DNA of 64,000 bases from Pinibacter sp031553495 (GCA_031553495.1 JAVBLN010000009.1:62001-126000), one strand, 5' to 3'. Shown: positions 51,372 through 59,530, numbered from the stretch's first letter. Notes: a model not told the origin generated them from the sequence alone. A program made the numbers and translations.

Positions 51372-51485
51372 TTTGCTAAATTTATAATCAGATATTTGGC
51401 TATGACTTATATTTAAGCGATTATTATTTAAGCTTTATCCGGTTATTAATAGTTGCAGCCATTAATAGTTGCTTTTATTTATGGG

Positions 51486-51552
51486 CCCGGCGGAAGTGCT
51501 ACTATTGAGCAACTGTTGCGTCGCACTCTTCAACTGTATCAATAAACTGAAC
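51486..51552 (+). repeat. Core repeat, type IV (copy 23)
   Basis: The left flank is type I-like (CGGCGGAAGTGCTACTATTG), but the core is GTTGCGTCGCACTCTTCAAC and the end reads AATAAACTGAAC. The same subtype occurs at 60521-60590. Confidence 0.85.
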
Positions 51553-51581
51553 AAGTGTGCCGGCCAGGCTGATGTTCTCAT

Positions 51582-51735
51582 TATACGATACGCAGTATAA
51601 ACTTGTGCATGAATGTTTCCACTTGCCGAATAGTATTACTACCGTACAAGTGAGTGACACAACGGAAGCTTAATAGTAGCAATACCGCCGGTATCAAAGA
51701 AAACACCCCATAAAAGTATACTGCCGGAAGCGTAA
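51582..51735 (-). repeat. Core repeat, type I, with both outer ends partly kept (copy 24)
   Basis: The left end GATACGCAGTATAAACTTGT with CATGAATGTTTCCACTTGCC leads to a core at 51625-51692 (GACACAACGGAAGCTTAATA). On the right AAAGTATACTGCCGGAAGC partly mirrors the left end. Confidence 0.8.
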
Positions 51736-51924
51736 TAAATACATTCAAAAAATCGGGAAAAAACGTATTCAAATGAAATATTTTAGGATATACAACCCCG
51801 TGAAACCTTAATGAAGCCTTAAAAAGGCTTTTAACCCATTTTAAAGCGGCTCTTTTGGAAAATATTTACATAATCAACACGTTATCCATAGCAACAAAAA
51901 TACGGATTCAGCATTTAAATACTT

Positions 51925-51932
51925 TATTTTTG
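51925..51932 (+). promoter_or_regulatory. -7 box of the ftsX operon
   Basis: TATTTTTG is a perfect TAnnTTTG, 41 bases before the ftsX ATG. Confidence 0.5.
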
Positions 51933-51973
51933 CCTGTCTTCGCAATATAATACTAACTAGAAAATTTCATAGT

Positions 51974-52846
51974 ATGACTCAAACCGGTAAAAGTTCGGCC
52001 AAAAGATCCAAGCCTTCTTATTTCATGTCCATTTTGGGCGTTTCGCTTATTCTTTTCATTCTTGGTATTTTAGGCTGGCTCGTGATCAACGCCAACAAGC
52101 TGGGACAATATTTTAAGGAGAATGTGGAAGTGAGGGTTTATTTACGCGAAAATATTACTGCAAAAGACAGCGCTATCCTTGTACAATACATAGCGGGCAA
52201 GCCATATGTAAAGGAATATGAATATATAACCAAAGATCTGGCCCGAAGAAAATTTATGAGCGATGGCAACGATGACTGGAAGAACATTCTGGATGCCAAC
52301 CCGCTTCCCGCAAGTATAGATTTTAAACTGAAAAACCAGTATGTAATTGGCGATACGCTTGCCAATATTAAAAGAGATCTTGAACAAAACATAGCGGTTA
52401 GCGATGTTCAGTATCCGCAATCGCTGGTGGATAACCTCAATAAAAATGTACAAAGAATTAGTTTTATACTTTTAGGCATTGCTATCATTCTGTCTTTAGT
52501 GGTAATAGTACTGATCGATAACACCATACGCCTGGCCATGTTCAGCAATCGGTTTCTTATAAAAACAATGCAAATGGTAGGCGCTACACGATGGTTTATA
52601 GCCAAGCCGATGGATATAAGAGCTGTTGTAAATGGAGCGCTGAGCGCGGCTTTGGCTTTCCTGGGAATATTTGCCCTTATATTTTTCGCCGAAAAACAAT
52701 TGCCGGAGTTAAAAGTTTTACGCGATACAAGTCTGCTTGCGCTTTTGTGTGCCAGTCTTTTCATTATGGGAATTTTAATTTCGCTGATAAGCACACACAG
52801 AAGTGTAGTTAAATACCTGAAAATGAAGCTTGATGACTTGTACTAA
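51974..52846 (+). CDS. ftsX: Cell division protein FtsX
   Basis: A 290-residue permease-like protein that with FtsE regulates septal peptidoglycan hydrolases. A cytoplasmic N-terminus and first transmembrane helix (SILGVSLILFILGILGWLVI, about 18-40) are followed by a periplasmic loop (about 41-165) and three C-terminal helices with the FtsX signature around NRFLIKTMQMVGATRWFIAKP. ftsE is not adjacent. Followed by DUF3098 and uppP genes, a conserved order in Bacteroidota. Confidence 0.92.
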   Translation: MTQTGKSSAKRSKPSYFMSILGVSLILFILGILGWLVINANKLGQYFKENVEVRVYLRENITAKDSAILVQYIAGKPYVKEYEYITKDLARRKFMSDGNDDWKNILDANPLPASIDFKLKNQYVIGDTLANIKRDLEQNIAVSDVQYPQSLVDNLNKNVQRISFILLGIAIILSLVVIVLIDNTIRLAMFSNRFLIKTMQMVGATRWFIAKPMDIRAVVNGALSAALAFLGIFALIFFAEKQLPELKVLRDTSLLALLCASLFIMGILISLISTHRSVVKYLKMKLDDLY

Positions 52847-52865
52847 TGGTTGAATTATTAAATTA

Positions 52866-52972
52866 TTGAATTATTGAAGGTTGATATTAAACATGTATAT
52901 AAACAGCTTTTTTGCATACCAGCAGAAAATTTTAGCAATCTTATTCAATAAATGGATGATTCAATAATTCAA
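52866..52972. repeat. Inverted repeat and 8-bp-period array between ftsX and the DUF3098 gene
   Basis: TTGAATTATTGAA at 52866-52878 and its exact reverse complement at 52960-52972 bracket 81 bases. The left arm is part of GAATTATT units with an 8-bp period. It could fold in the ftsX-DUF3098 transcript. Confidence 0.65.
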
Positions 52973-53010
52973 TTATTCTCTATATTGCACATCTATAACT
53001 ACATTATATC

Positions 53011-53280
53011 ATGAGCGAAAAGAAAGCAGTTACATCCAAAAGAAGCAGCGCCAGCAATCTTCAACTGGGAAAAGATAATTTTATATGGATGCTGATAGGT
53101 ATTGTAATCATTGCCCTGGGCATGCTGTTGATGGCCGGAGGTAAAAGCGACAATCCTGCGGAATTCAATCAAAATGAAGTGTACAGTACTACACGTATTA
53201 CCATTGCTCCGTTGCTGATTATTATAGGCCTTGGCGTAGAAATATTTGCTATTTTTAAGAAAGCGAAGACTAACGCATAG
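53011..53280 (+). CDS. DUF3098 membrane protein
   Basis: An 89-residue protein with a charged cytoplasmic N-terminus and two transmembrane helices (FIWMLIGIVIIALGMLLMAGG and ITIAPLLIIIGLGVEIFAIF). The short DNPAEFNQNEVYSTTRI loop between them is the recognisable DUF3098 feature. It always seems to accompany ftsX and uppP in this phylum, suggesting a role in envelope growth, but no function is established. A terminator separates it from uppP. Confidence 0.85.
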   Translation: MSEKKAVTSKRSSASNLQLGKDNFIWMLIGIVIIALGMLLMAGGKSDNPAEFNQNEVYSTTRITIAPLLIIIGLGVEIFAIFKKAKTNA

Positions 53281-53302
53281 AATAATATTAGACTATTTCC
53301 TG

Positions 53303-53327
53303 AAGCGATACCCGGTATCGCTTTTTT
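53303..53327 (+). terminator. Terminator between the DUF3098 gene and uppP
   Basis: AAGCGATACC-C-GGTATCGCTT followed by TTTT. It may be partial, since uppP follows on the same strand 113 bases later. Confidence 0.82.
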
Positions 53328-53439
53328 CATTTTATACTTTTCATTATTTTGCTATTAACGTCTGGTTGTTTAATTACTTTTTTTAATTATCAATTGCAAT
53401 TCCCAAACCTTATTTTTATAGTTTTATAACCACAAACAC

Positions 53440-54231
53440 ATGAATTTAATTCAAGCCATTATTTTAGCGATAGTTGAAGGAATTACTGAGTTTCTGCCTG
53501 TTTCATCTACTGGCCATATGATTGTTACGAGTTCTCTTATGGGAATTGAAAAAGACAGTTTTGTTAAACTATTTGAAGTGTGTATTCAGCTTGGCGCTAT
53601 TCTGGCAGTAGTTGTGTTATACTGGAGGAAATTTTTCAATTTTTCCCGCTGGCAGTTTTACTTAAAGCTAATTGTTGCGGTTATACCCGCATTGGTAATG
53701 GGCGCACTGTTCAATCACAAAATAAAAGAGCTGATGGAAAGCAATATTACAGTGGGCGTAAGTTTATTGTTGGGCGGCATTGTATTGCTTTTTATTGATA
53801 ATGTATTTAAGAACCCGGTTGTAAAAGATGAACAGCATATCAGCTACTCAAAAGGATTTATGATAGGGGTGTGGCAATGTATTGCTATGATACCCGGTAT
53901 TAGCCGTAGCGCGGCATCCATTATTGGTGGTATGCAGCAAAAGCTAACCCGCAGCGCCGCGGCGGAGTTCTCATTTTTTCTTGCAGTACCCACCATGCTG
54001 GCAGCTACGGTAAAAGACCTGTATGATTGGTATATGTTAAAAGGCGCTATTGCTGCCAGTGAAATAAAATTTCTTGCAATAGGCAATTTAGTAGCATTTA
54101 TAGTGGCTATGCTGGCCATTAAATTTTTTATAGATTATCTTAAAAAATATGGTTTCAAGTTATTCGGCTACTATAGAATTATTGCCGGTATTGTGATATT
54201 GATATTAGTGTGGAAAGGAATTATAAATTAA
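53440..54231 (+). CDS. uppP: Undecaprenyl-diphosphate phosphatase
   Basis: A 263-residue membrane enzyme of the BacA/UppP family that recycles undecaprenyl diphosphate, the lipid carrier of peptidoglycan and O-antigen synthesis. Both active-site motifs are present: EGITEFLPVSSTGHM (about residues 17-31) and PGISRSAASIIGG (about 151-163). About eight transmembrane segments. Third gene of the ftsX-DUF3098-uppP group. Confidence 0.94.
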   Translation: MNLIQAIILAIVEGITEFLPVSSTGHMIVTSSLMGIEKDSFVKLFEVCIQLGAILAVVVLYWRKFFNFSRWQFYLKLIVAVIPALVMGALFNHKIKELMESNITVGVSLLLGGIVLLFIDNVFKNPVVKDEQHISYSKGFMIGVWQCIAMIPGISRSAASIIGGMQQKLTRSAAAEFSFFLAVPTMLAATVKDLYDWYMLKGAIAASEIKFLAIGNLVAFIVAMLAIKFFIDYLKKYGFKLFGYYRIIAGIVILILVWKGIIN

Positions 54232-54292
54232 TTTTTTAGACTCTGATTGCCGGTATTATAAAACACATAACCGGCAACTTTTATTTTTCCAT

Positions 54293-55597
54293 ATGCAAAC
54301 CGCGCCAAAAAAAGTAATCAATGGCTGGGCAATGTACGACTGGGCCAATAGCGTGTACAACCTGGTTATAACCACCACATTTTTTCCCATCTATTTTACA
54401 ACCGCCACCAAACATCATTTCGGCTCGGACAATATTCCTTTTTTGGGAAGAACATTTGTCAACTCATCTTTGTACAACTACACACTGGCTGTTGCATATT
54501 TATTTATTGCCCTGCTATATCCTATTCTTACTTCCATTGCCGATACCAGGGGAAACAAGAAAAATTTCATGCGCTTCTTTTGCTATACAGGTGCGATTGG
54601 CTGTTGTTTATTGTATTTTTTTACCGGAACAAATCTTTGGTGGGGAATCATTTTCTTTATGCTGGCGGCAATGGGTTATGTAGGAAGCCTGGTGTTTTAC
54701 AATGCTTACCTGCCGGAAATAGCTGCACCAAAGGATCGGGACCGTGTTAGTGCCAAAGGGTTTTCAATGGGTTATATCGGAAGCGTGTTGTTGCAAATTA
54801 TCGGATTTGTGCTGGTAATGATCCTTTCAAAAGATCCGTTCCTGGCGCCTCGCATTACTTTTTTACTGGTCGGTATCTGGTGGATAGGTTTTGCACAAAT
54901 TACATTTTCAGTTTTACCAAAAGCCGGTAAAGCACCTGCTAAAAAGATAAATGTTTTTAAAGATGGCTTTACCGAAATAAAAAAAGTATATAGTGAGGTG
55001 CGGAAAATGCCCGTTTTGAAAAGGTTTTTGCGCGGCTTCTTTTTTTACAGTATGGGCGTGCAAACGGTAATGCTGGCGGCCACTTTATTCGGTAGCAAAG
55101 TGCTTGAACTGCCAACTACAAAACTGATAATTACCATCGTACTCATCCAGTTGGTGGCCATCATTGGCGCCATTGTAATGAGCCGCCTTTCATCCATATT
55201 CGGCAATATTAAGGTGTTGATGGGTGTTGTATTTTTCTGGATATTGATTTGTGTGGCCGCTTATTACACAGCGCAGTTCAAAGAAAATGGCGGAGATCCC
55301 GAATACGAATTTTATGTTTTAGCAATGGCTGTGGGGCTTGTAATGGGTGGCATCCAATCGCTCAGCCGTTCCACATACTCCAAGCTTATGCCCGAAACCA
55401 AAGACACGGCGTCTTATTTCAGCTATTATGATCTTACGGAAAAAATTGCAATCGTAATTGGCATGTTCAGCTTTGGATATATTGAGGAACTTACCGGCAG
55501 TATGAAAAACTCTGTACTTTCGCTGATTGTATTTTTCTTGCTAGGGTTGATTTGGTTGTATACTGCAAGTAAAGCGAAAACTGCGAAAGCAGAGTAA
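54293..55597 (+). CDS. MFS transporter of the Atg22/UMF1 type
   Basis: A 434-residue integral membrane protein with about twelve helices. The opening KKVINGWAMYDWANSVYNLVITTTFFPIYF is the signature of the Atg22-like (UMF1) branch of the major facilitator superfamily, as is the SLVFYNAYLPEIAAPKDRDRVSAKGFSMGYIGS block. Fungal Atg22 exports amino acids from the vacuole; the bacterial substrate is unknown. Starts 61 bases after uppP, so it may be read from the same transcript. Confidence 0.88.
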   Translation: MQTAPKKVINGWAMYDWANSVYNLVITTTFFPIYFTTATKHHFGSDNIPFLGRTFVNSSLYNYTLAVAYLFIALLYPILTSIADTRGNKKNFMRFFCYTGAIGCCLLYFFTGTNLWWGIIFFMLAAMGYVGSLVFYNAYLPEIAAPKDRDRVSAKGFSMGYIGSVLLQIIGFVLVMILSKDPFLAPRITFLLVGIWWIGFAQITFSVLPKAGKAPAKKINVFKDGFTEIKKVYSEVRKMPVLKRFLRGFFFYSMGVQTVMLAATLFGSKVLELPTTKLIITIVLIQLVAIIGAIVMSRLSSIFGNIKVLMGVVFFWILICVAAYYTAQFKENGGDPEYEFYVLAMAVGLVMGGIQSLSRSTYSKLMPETKDTASYFSYYDLTEKIAIVIGMFSFGYIEELTGSMKNSVLSLIVFFLLGLIWLYTASKAKTAKAE

Positions 55598-55617
55598 AAG
55601 CTGTAACTTTTTTATGG

Positions 55618-55687
55618 TACGGGCGATAGTATTTCATGGCATCATCGTTGCGTCGCAATCCGTTCATCTGTAGTTTTTCATGGCAAC
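55618..55687 (+). repeat. Core repeat, type II (copy 25)
   Basis: CATCGTTGCGTCGCAATCCG core with TAGTATTTCATGGCATC and TAGTTTTTCATGGCAAC flanks. Confidence 0.87.
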
Positions 55688-55794
55688 TTCTTTTTAGTTG
55701 AAAGTTGAAATTGAAAGTTAAAAGTGATTATTTGAGAATGGAGAATGGAGAATGCTGTATGAGTGAAAACAATTGTGCGAATGAATATGCAGAT

Positions 55795-55907
55795 TTTTTA
55801 ACCACAAGGCGCACAAAGGAAAGCTCAAGGGGCACCAGGATAGGCAGAACTACTACCAATCCTTGTGTTCCTAGTGCCTCTATTGTGCCCCTTGTGGTTA
55901 AAATAAA
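55795..55907. mobile_element. TTAACCACAAGG inverted-repeat element, 113 bp
   Basis: The left arm TTTTTTAACCACAAGGCGCA and the right arm TGTGCCCCTTGTGGTTAAAA are inverted. Inner segments (CTCAAGGGGCACCAGGA against CCTTGTGTTCCTAGTGCC) also partly mirror each other. No coding capacity. A shorter relative is at 48146-48221. Confidence 0.75.
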
Positions 55908-55982
55908 TTGAGAATGCTATATGCACTGATTGCAAACAAAAACAAAAGCACTCATCACTCAAAACTCAGTACTCATAACTTG

Positions 55983-56048
55983 TTGAATAGCATTACTACC
56001 GTACAAGTGAGTGACACAACGATGCTTAATAGTAGCAATAACGCTGGT
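55983..56048 (-). repeat. Core repeat, type I (copy 26)
   Basis: A near-consensus type I core with the AACTTGTTGAATAGC junction to a heptamer array on the left and CACCAAAAAAAC on the right. Confidence 0.92.
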
Positions 56049-56084
56049 CACCAAAAAAACTTTGCATATTAAAAAATTATTTGT

Positions 56085-56924
56085 ATGAAACTATATTCCA
56101 TTCCAACAGGAAATTTTAAACTGGACGGCGGCGCAATGTTTGGAGTAGTTCCTAAAAGTATTTGGAACAAATTATACCCTGCCGATGAAAACAACCTTTG
56201 TAATTGGGCCATGCGCTGCCTGTTGATTGAAGATGAGAACCGGCTGATACTTGTTGATAATGGCATTGGCGATAAACAAAGCGATAAATTTTTTGGACAT
56301 TATCATTTAAATGGTAATGAAACGCTGGATGCATCACTTGCGAAATATGGTTTTCACAGAAATGATATTACCGATGTTTTTTTAACGCATCTTCATTTTG
56401 ATCATTGTGGCGGAAGCATTATACGCGAAGGAGAGAAATTGGTGCCTTCTTTTAAAAATGCCACTTACTGGAGCAATGAGCAACATTGGAACTGGGCGGT
56501 AAATCCTAACGATCGGGAAAAAGCTTCTTTCTTAAAAGAAAACATTTTGCCCATACAGGAAAGTGGGCAGCTCAAATTTGTAGCTAACCATGAATTGACG
56601 GATTTTACAGCGGACATAAAAATTCGTTTCGCAAATGGCCATACAGATGCCATGATGCTACCTCAGATTTCATATAAAGGAAAAACGATTGTGTATATGG
56701 CGGATCTGCTTCCATCTATTGCGCATATTCCGTTGCCATATGTAATGGCCTATGATATGTTTCCATTGATTACACTACAAGAGAAAAAAGCATTTTTAGA
56801 GGAGGCTCTGGAAAAGGAATTTATACTATTCTTTGAACACGATGTGCGAAATGAATGTTGCACGCTTATACAAACAGAAAAAGGTATAAGATCTGATGAG
56901 ATTTTTTCATTATGCGATATTTAA
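56085..56924 (+). CDS. MBL-fold metallohydrolase, lactonase-like
   Basis: A 279-residue metallo-beta-lactamase-fold enzyme of the type that includes acyl-homoserine lactonases and similar hydrolases. The zinc motif is THLHFDHCGG (about residues 105-114). Further ligands are His in RFANGHTD, Asp in YMADLL and His in FFEHDV. No signal peptide. The substrate is not known; a quorum-quenching role should not be assumed from the fold. Confidence 0.85.
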   Translation: MKLYSIPTGNFKLDGGAMFGVVPKSIWNKLYPADENNLCNWAMRCLLIEDENRLILVDNGIGDKQSDKFFGHYHLNGNETLDASLAKYGFHRNDITDVFLTHLHFDHCGGSIIREGEKLVPSFKNATYWSNEQHWNWAVNPNDREKASFLKENILPIQESGQLKFVANHELTDFTADIKIRFANGHTDAMMLPQISYKGKTIVYMADLLPSIAHIPLPYVMAYDMFPLITLQEKKAFLEEALEKEFILFFEHDVRNECCTLIQTEKGIRSDEIFSLCDI

Positions 56925-57031
56925 ATTTTCGTCAAAGTTCTTTTCAGAAAATCAAAATATTCAAAAAATTACTACTAATAAATTCGCCTTTTTACTCTAA
57001 ATTGAGATTTTTGTAAGTCATTTGCTAAAAT

Positions 57032-57062
57032 ATGCACATCACACCTCTTTGATGTGCATTTT
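57032..57062 (+). terminator. Terminator after the lactonase-like MBL gene
   Basis: ATGCACATC-ACACCTCTTT-GATGTGCAT followed by TTTATT. Confidence 0.7.
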
Positions 57063-57336
57063 ATTAATTATACATGGCAAATCTTTTATTTTTTTGATTT
57101 CCAAAATAAATCAGGATTTTATAATACATATTATGATTGTTTGTATAGAAACAGTGCTAACGCATTATAAAGTAATAAGCTAACAGTTTAGACTATACGT
57201 AAACGTGTTTTTTTAACCGTTGATATTTCCAATTTTTTTTAAGCTGACGTGATTTCATATTTGGCTGAAACAAATATTTGTAACCGTTACCCTATTGCAG
57301 ATGCAACCAAAAAATCGTAATATCAATCTCAAGATA

Positions 57337-57344
57337 TATCTTTG
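57337..57344 (+). promoter_or_regulatory. -7 box of glyS, close to the start codon
   Basis: TATCTTTG matches TAnnTTTG perfectly and ends 7 bases before the ATG at 57352. It argues for a leaderless or nearly leaderless mRNA and against the upstream ATG at 57295. Confidence 0.6.
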
Positions 57345-57351
57345 CAGCCTT

Positions 57352-58794
57352 ATGGCAACAGATAACAACAGGTTTCAAGCAATAATTTCGCATTGCAAGG
57401 AGTATGGTTTTATTTTTCCGTCCAGTGAAATATATGAGGGACTGAGTGCCGTATATGATTACGGACAAAACGGTTCTGAACTAAAGAGAAACATACGTGA
57501 TTACTGGTGGAGAAGTATGACTCAATTCCATGAAAACATTGTTGGTATTGATGCTGCCATTTTTATGCACCCTACAACCTGGAAAGCCAGTGGACATGTT
57601 GATAATTTTAGTGATCCGATGATTGATAACAAGGATAGTAAAAAACGTTATCGGGTAGATCACCTAATTGAGGCTCAGGCAGAAAGTTTGGAGGCAGGTG
57701 GTAAAAAAGAAGAAGCTGACGCATTGTTGCAGGCAATGGATGCGTTATTGGCTGAAAGCGATTTTGAAGGCCTGAAGAAGCTCATTGAAAATAATAAGAT
57801 CAAATGTTCCATAAGTGGCACTTCTAACTGGACAGACGTCCGTCAGTTTAACCTGATGTTTTCCACCCAACTTGGTAGTGTTTCCGATGAAGCAAATGAA
57901 ATATACCTGCGTCCAGAAACTGCGCAGGGTATTTTTGTGAATTTTCTGAATGTGCAGAAAAGCGGCCGCATGAAAATACCGTTTGGTATAGCCCAGGTAG
58001 GCAAGGCTTTTAGAAACGAAATTGTAGCACGCCAATTTGTATTTCGCATGCGCGAATTTGAACAAATGGAAATGCAGTTTTTTGTAAGGCCCGGCACACA
58101 AAAGGAATGGTACGAGTATTGGAAAGAAGAACGAATGAAATGGCATTTGAGTCTGGGTATTTCAAAAAATAAATACCGCTTTCATGACCATGTAAAACTG
58201 GCTCATTATGCTGATGCCGCTTGTGATATTGAATATAATTTTCCAATAGGCTTTAAGGAAGTGGAAGGCATACACTCAAGAACTGATTATGATTTGAGCC
58301 AGCACCAGGAATATAGTAAGAAGAAAATGAATTATTTCGATCATGAAGTAAACCAGAATTATATTCCATATGTTATAGAAACTTCAATTGGGCTGGATAG
58401 AGCTGTGCTGATGGTGCTTAGTGAGGCTTATGAAGAACAAGATCTTAGTACACCTGAGAGAAAAGACAGCAGGGTAATTTTAAAATTTCCACCAAAACTG
58501 GCTCCTGTTAAGCTGGCAGTTTTACCTTTGGTGAAGAAAGACGGATTACCGGAAATTGCCAGGGATATTGTAAACACATACAAAAAGCAATTCCGCTGTT
58601 TTTACGAAGAAAAAGATACTATTGGCAAACGTTATCGCAGAATGGATGCTATAGGGACTCCGTTTTGTGTGACTATTGACCAGCAAACTAAAGAAGACAA
58701 CACTGTTACCATACGATATAGGGATAGTATGGAGCAAACCAGAATACAGATTGATCAGATAGGTAAAATTGTAAACGAAGCAATTAACGAATAG
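57352..58794 (+). CDS. glyS: Glycyl-tRNA synthetase (single-chain, homodimeric type)
   Basis: A 480-residue class II aminoacyl-tRNA synthetase, of the alpha2 type that is related to archaeal and eukaryotic enzymes rather than the alpha2beta2 type. Motif 2 region is FRNEIVARQFVFRMREFEQMEMQFF, motif 3 is ETSIGLDRAVLMVL, and YLRPETAQGIFVNF lies in the active site. The anticodon-binding domain is at about 375-480 (KLAVLPLVKKDGLPEIARDI). The start MATDNNRFQAIISHCKEYGF is the family start and is supported by the promoter position. Confidence 0.95.
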   Translation: MATDNNRFQAIISHCKEYGFIFPSSEIYEGLSAVYDYGQNGSELKRNIRDYWWRSMTQFHENIVGIDAAIFMHPTTWKASGHVDNFSDPMIDNKDSKKRYRVDHLIEAQAESLEAGGKKEEADALLQAMDALLAESDFEGLKKLIENNKIKCSISGTSNWTDVRQFNLMFSTQLGSVSDEANEIYLRPETAQGIFVNFLNVQKSGRMKIPFGIAQVGKAFRNEIVARQFVFRMREFEQMEMQFFVRPGTQKEWYEYWKEERMKWHLSLGISKNKYRFHDHVKLAHYADAACDIEYNFPIGFKEVEGIHSRTDYDLSQHQEYSKKKMNYFDHEVNQNYIPYVIETSIGLDRAVLMVLSEAYEEQDLSTPERKDSRVILKFPPKLAPVKLAVLPLVKKDGLPEIARDIVNTYKKQFRCFYEEKDTIGKRYRRMDAIGTPFCVTIDQQTKEDNTVTIRYRDSMEQTRIQIDQIGKIVNEAINE

Positions 58795-58940
58795 ATCGAA
58801 TTTAAGATTGATTAAGGCTTTTATCTATCAGACGTAGATCTTATTTTGGGAAAATACTTTTACTGCCCCTTGAATTTTGTGAAAGCATTAAAAACCTATA
58901 CCAGTAGATTGCTATTTTTAAATACTGGAAATTAACTACA

Positions 58941-59252
58941 ATGATAGCTATAGAAATTAAGCTAAACCTTCTATGGGTTTTTGTGGGAGTAATTTTATTA
59001 CCCCTGGTGGGCTTTTTATTTAGATCAGCTCAGATAACAAAAGCGAAAAGTAAAATTCAAATCCTTGAAAGAGAAATGCTCGACAATCATGCGGAAATTC
59101 TGCAACTTCAGGAAAAAATCGCTTCCCTTCAACAGAGCGATGCTGATAGTAATGCACCCGTAGTTCCTTTGAAGGAGAACAATGTCAATCCGTCGAAATA
59201 TCCACCAAAAGAATCAGGTGGTAAGGGTGCCGCACTAAAAAGTTTATTATAA
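58941..59252 (+). CDS. Small membrane-anchored coiled-coil protein
   Basis: A 103-residue protein. A transmembrane helix (LNLLWVFVGVILLPLVGFLF, about 8-27) is followed by a heptad-rich coiled coil (KAKSKIQILEREMLDNHAEILQ, about 34-65), then a Pro/Lys-rich tail. It resembles a small LapA-like or cell-division-associated membrane protein, but no family is recognised. Own terminator downstream. Confidence 0.65.
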   Translation: MIAIEIKLNLLWVFVGVILLPLVGFLFRSAQITKAKSKIQILEREMLDNHAEILQLQEKIASLQQSDADSNAPVVPLKENNVNPSKYPPKESGGKGAALKSLL

Positions 59253-59380
59253 ATTTTTGGTTGTTTTACAATTGATGAAGAAACCGGCATCCCGCTAATT
59301 TGTGATTTCAGTAAATCTGTCCCTAATCATTATTGGAATCAATTTGCTTATGATTGTACTTATCATTAAAACATCATTTA

Positions 59381-59406
59381 TGCCTGGCTTTGGCCAGGCA
59401 TTTTTT
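59381..59406 (+). terminator. Rho-independent terminator
   Basis: TGCCTGGC-TTTG-GCCAGGCA followed by six T, 129 bases after the coiled-coil protein gene. No gene is visible in the bases between. Confidence 0.88.
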
Positions 59407-59530
59407 GGCTTTATAAAGAGCTTGCATTAACGAAACTGAATTCCACAAAAAACAATGACCCTGTCATAAGTGTAAATTCTTCAAAAGCGATCAGAAAAAT
59501 GATATTGGTGAGTGGAAAATGGGTTAGCCA

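Larger units (their letters stand above)
51372..51973. other. Divergent gap of 602 bases between leuS and ftsX
   Basis: It contains two oppositely oriented cores (51486-51552 and 51625-51692), outer-end sequence of the full-length element (from about 51582), and promoters for both genes. The 180 bases before the ftsX box are AT-rich without recognisable repeats. Confidence 0.7.
55598..56084. other. Gap of 487 bases of repeat modules
   Basis: It contains a type II core, heptamer arrays (GTTGAAA then GAGAATG, 55694-55755), a 113-bp TTAACCACAAGG inverted-repeat element, the linker AATGCACTGATTGCAAAC with the ACTCATC/ACTCAAA array (55910-55980), and a type I core. An open frame at 55705-55911 is made only of these modules. 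Confidence 0.75.
56925..57351. other. Gap of 427 bases without core repeats
   Basis: AT-rich. It holds a terminator near 57032 and the glyS promoter at 57337. Nothing else recognised. It is the longest gap without any copy of the core repeat. Confidence 0.6.

Noticed and set aside
55705..55911. A 68-residue open frame after the Atg22-like gene
   Set aside because: It is made of heptamer units and both arms of an inverted-repeat element.
56085..56924. Quorum-quenching lactonase as a firm assignment
   Set aside because: The fold and metal motif are shared by many hydrolases, and nothing nearby points to signalling.
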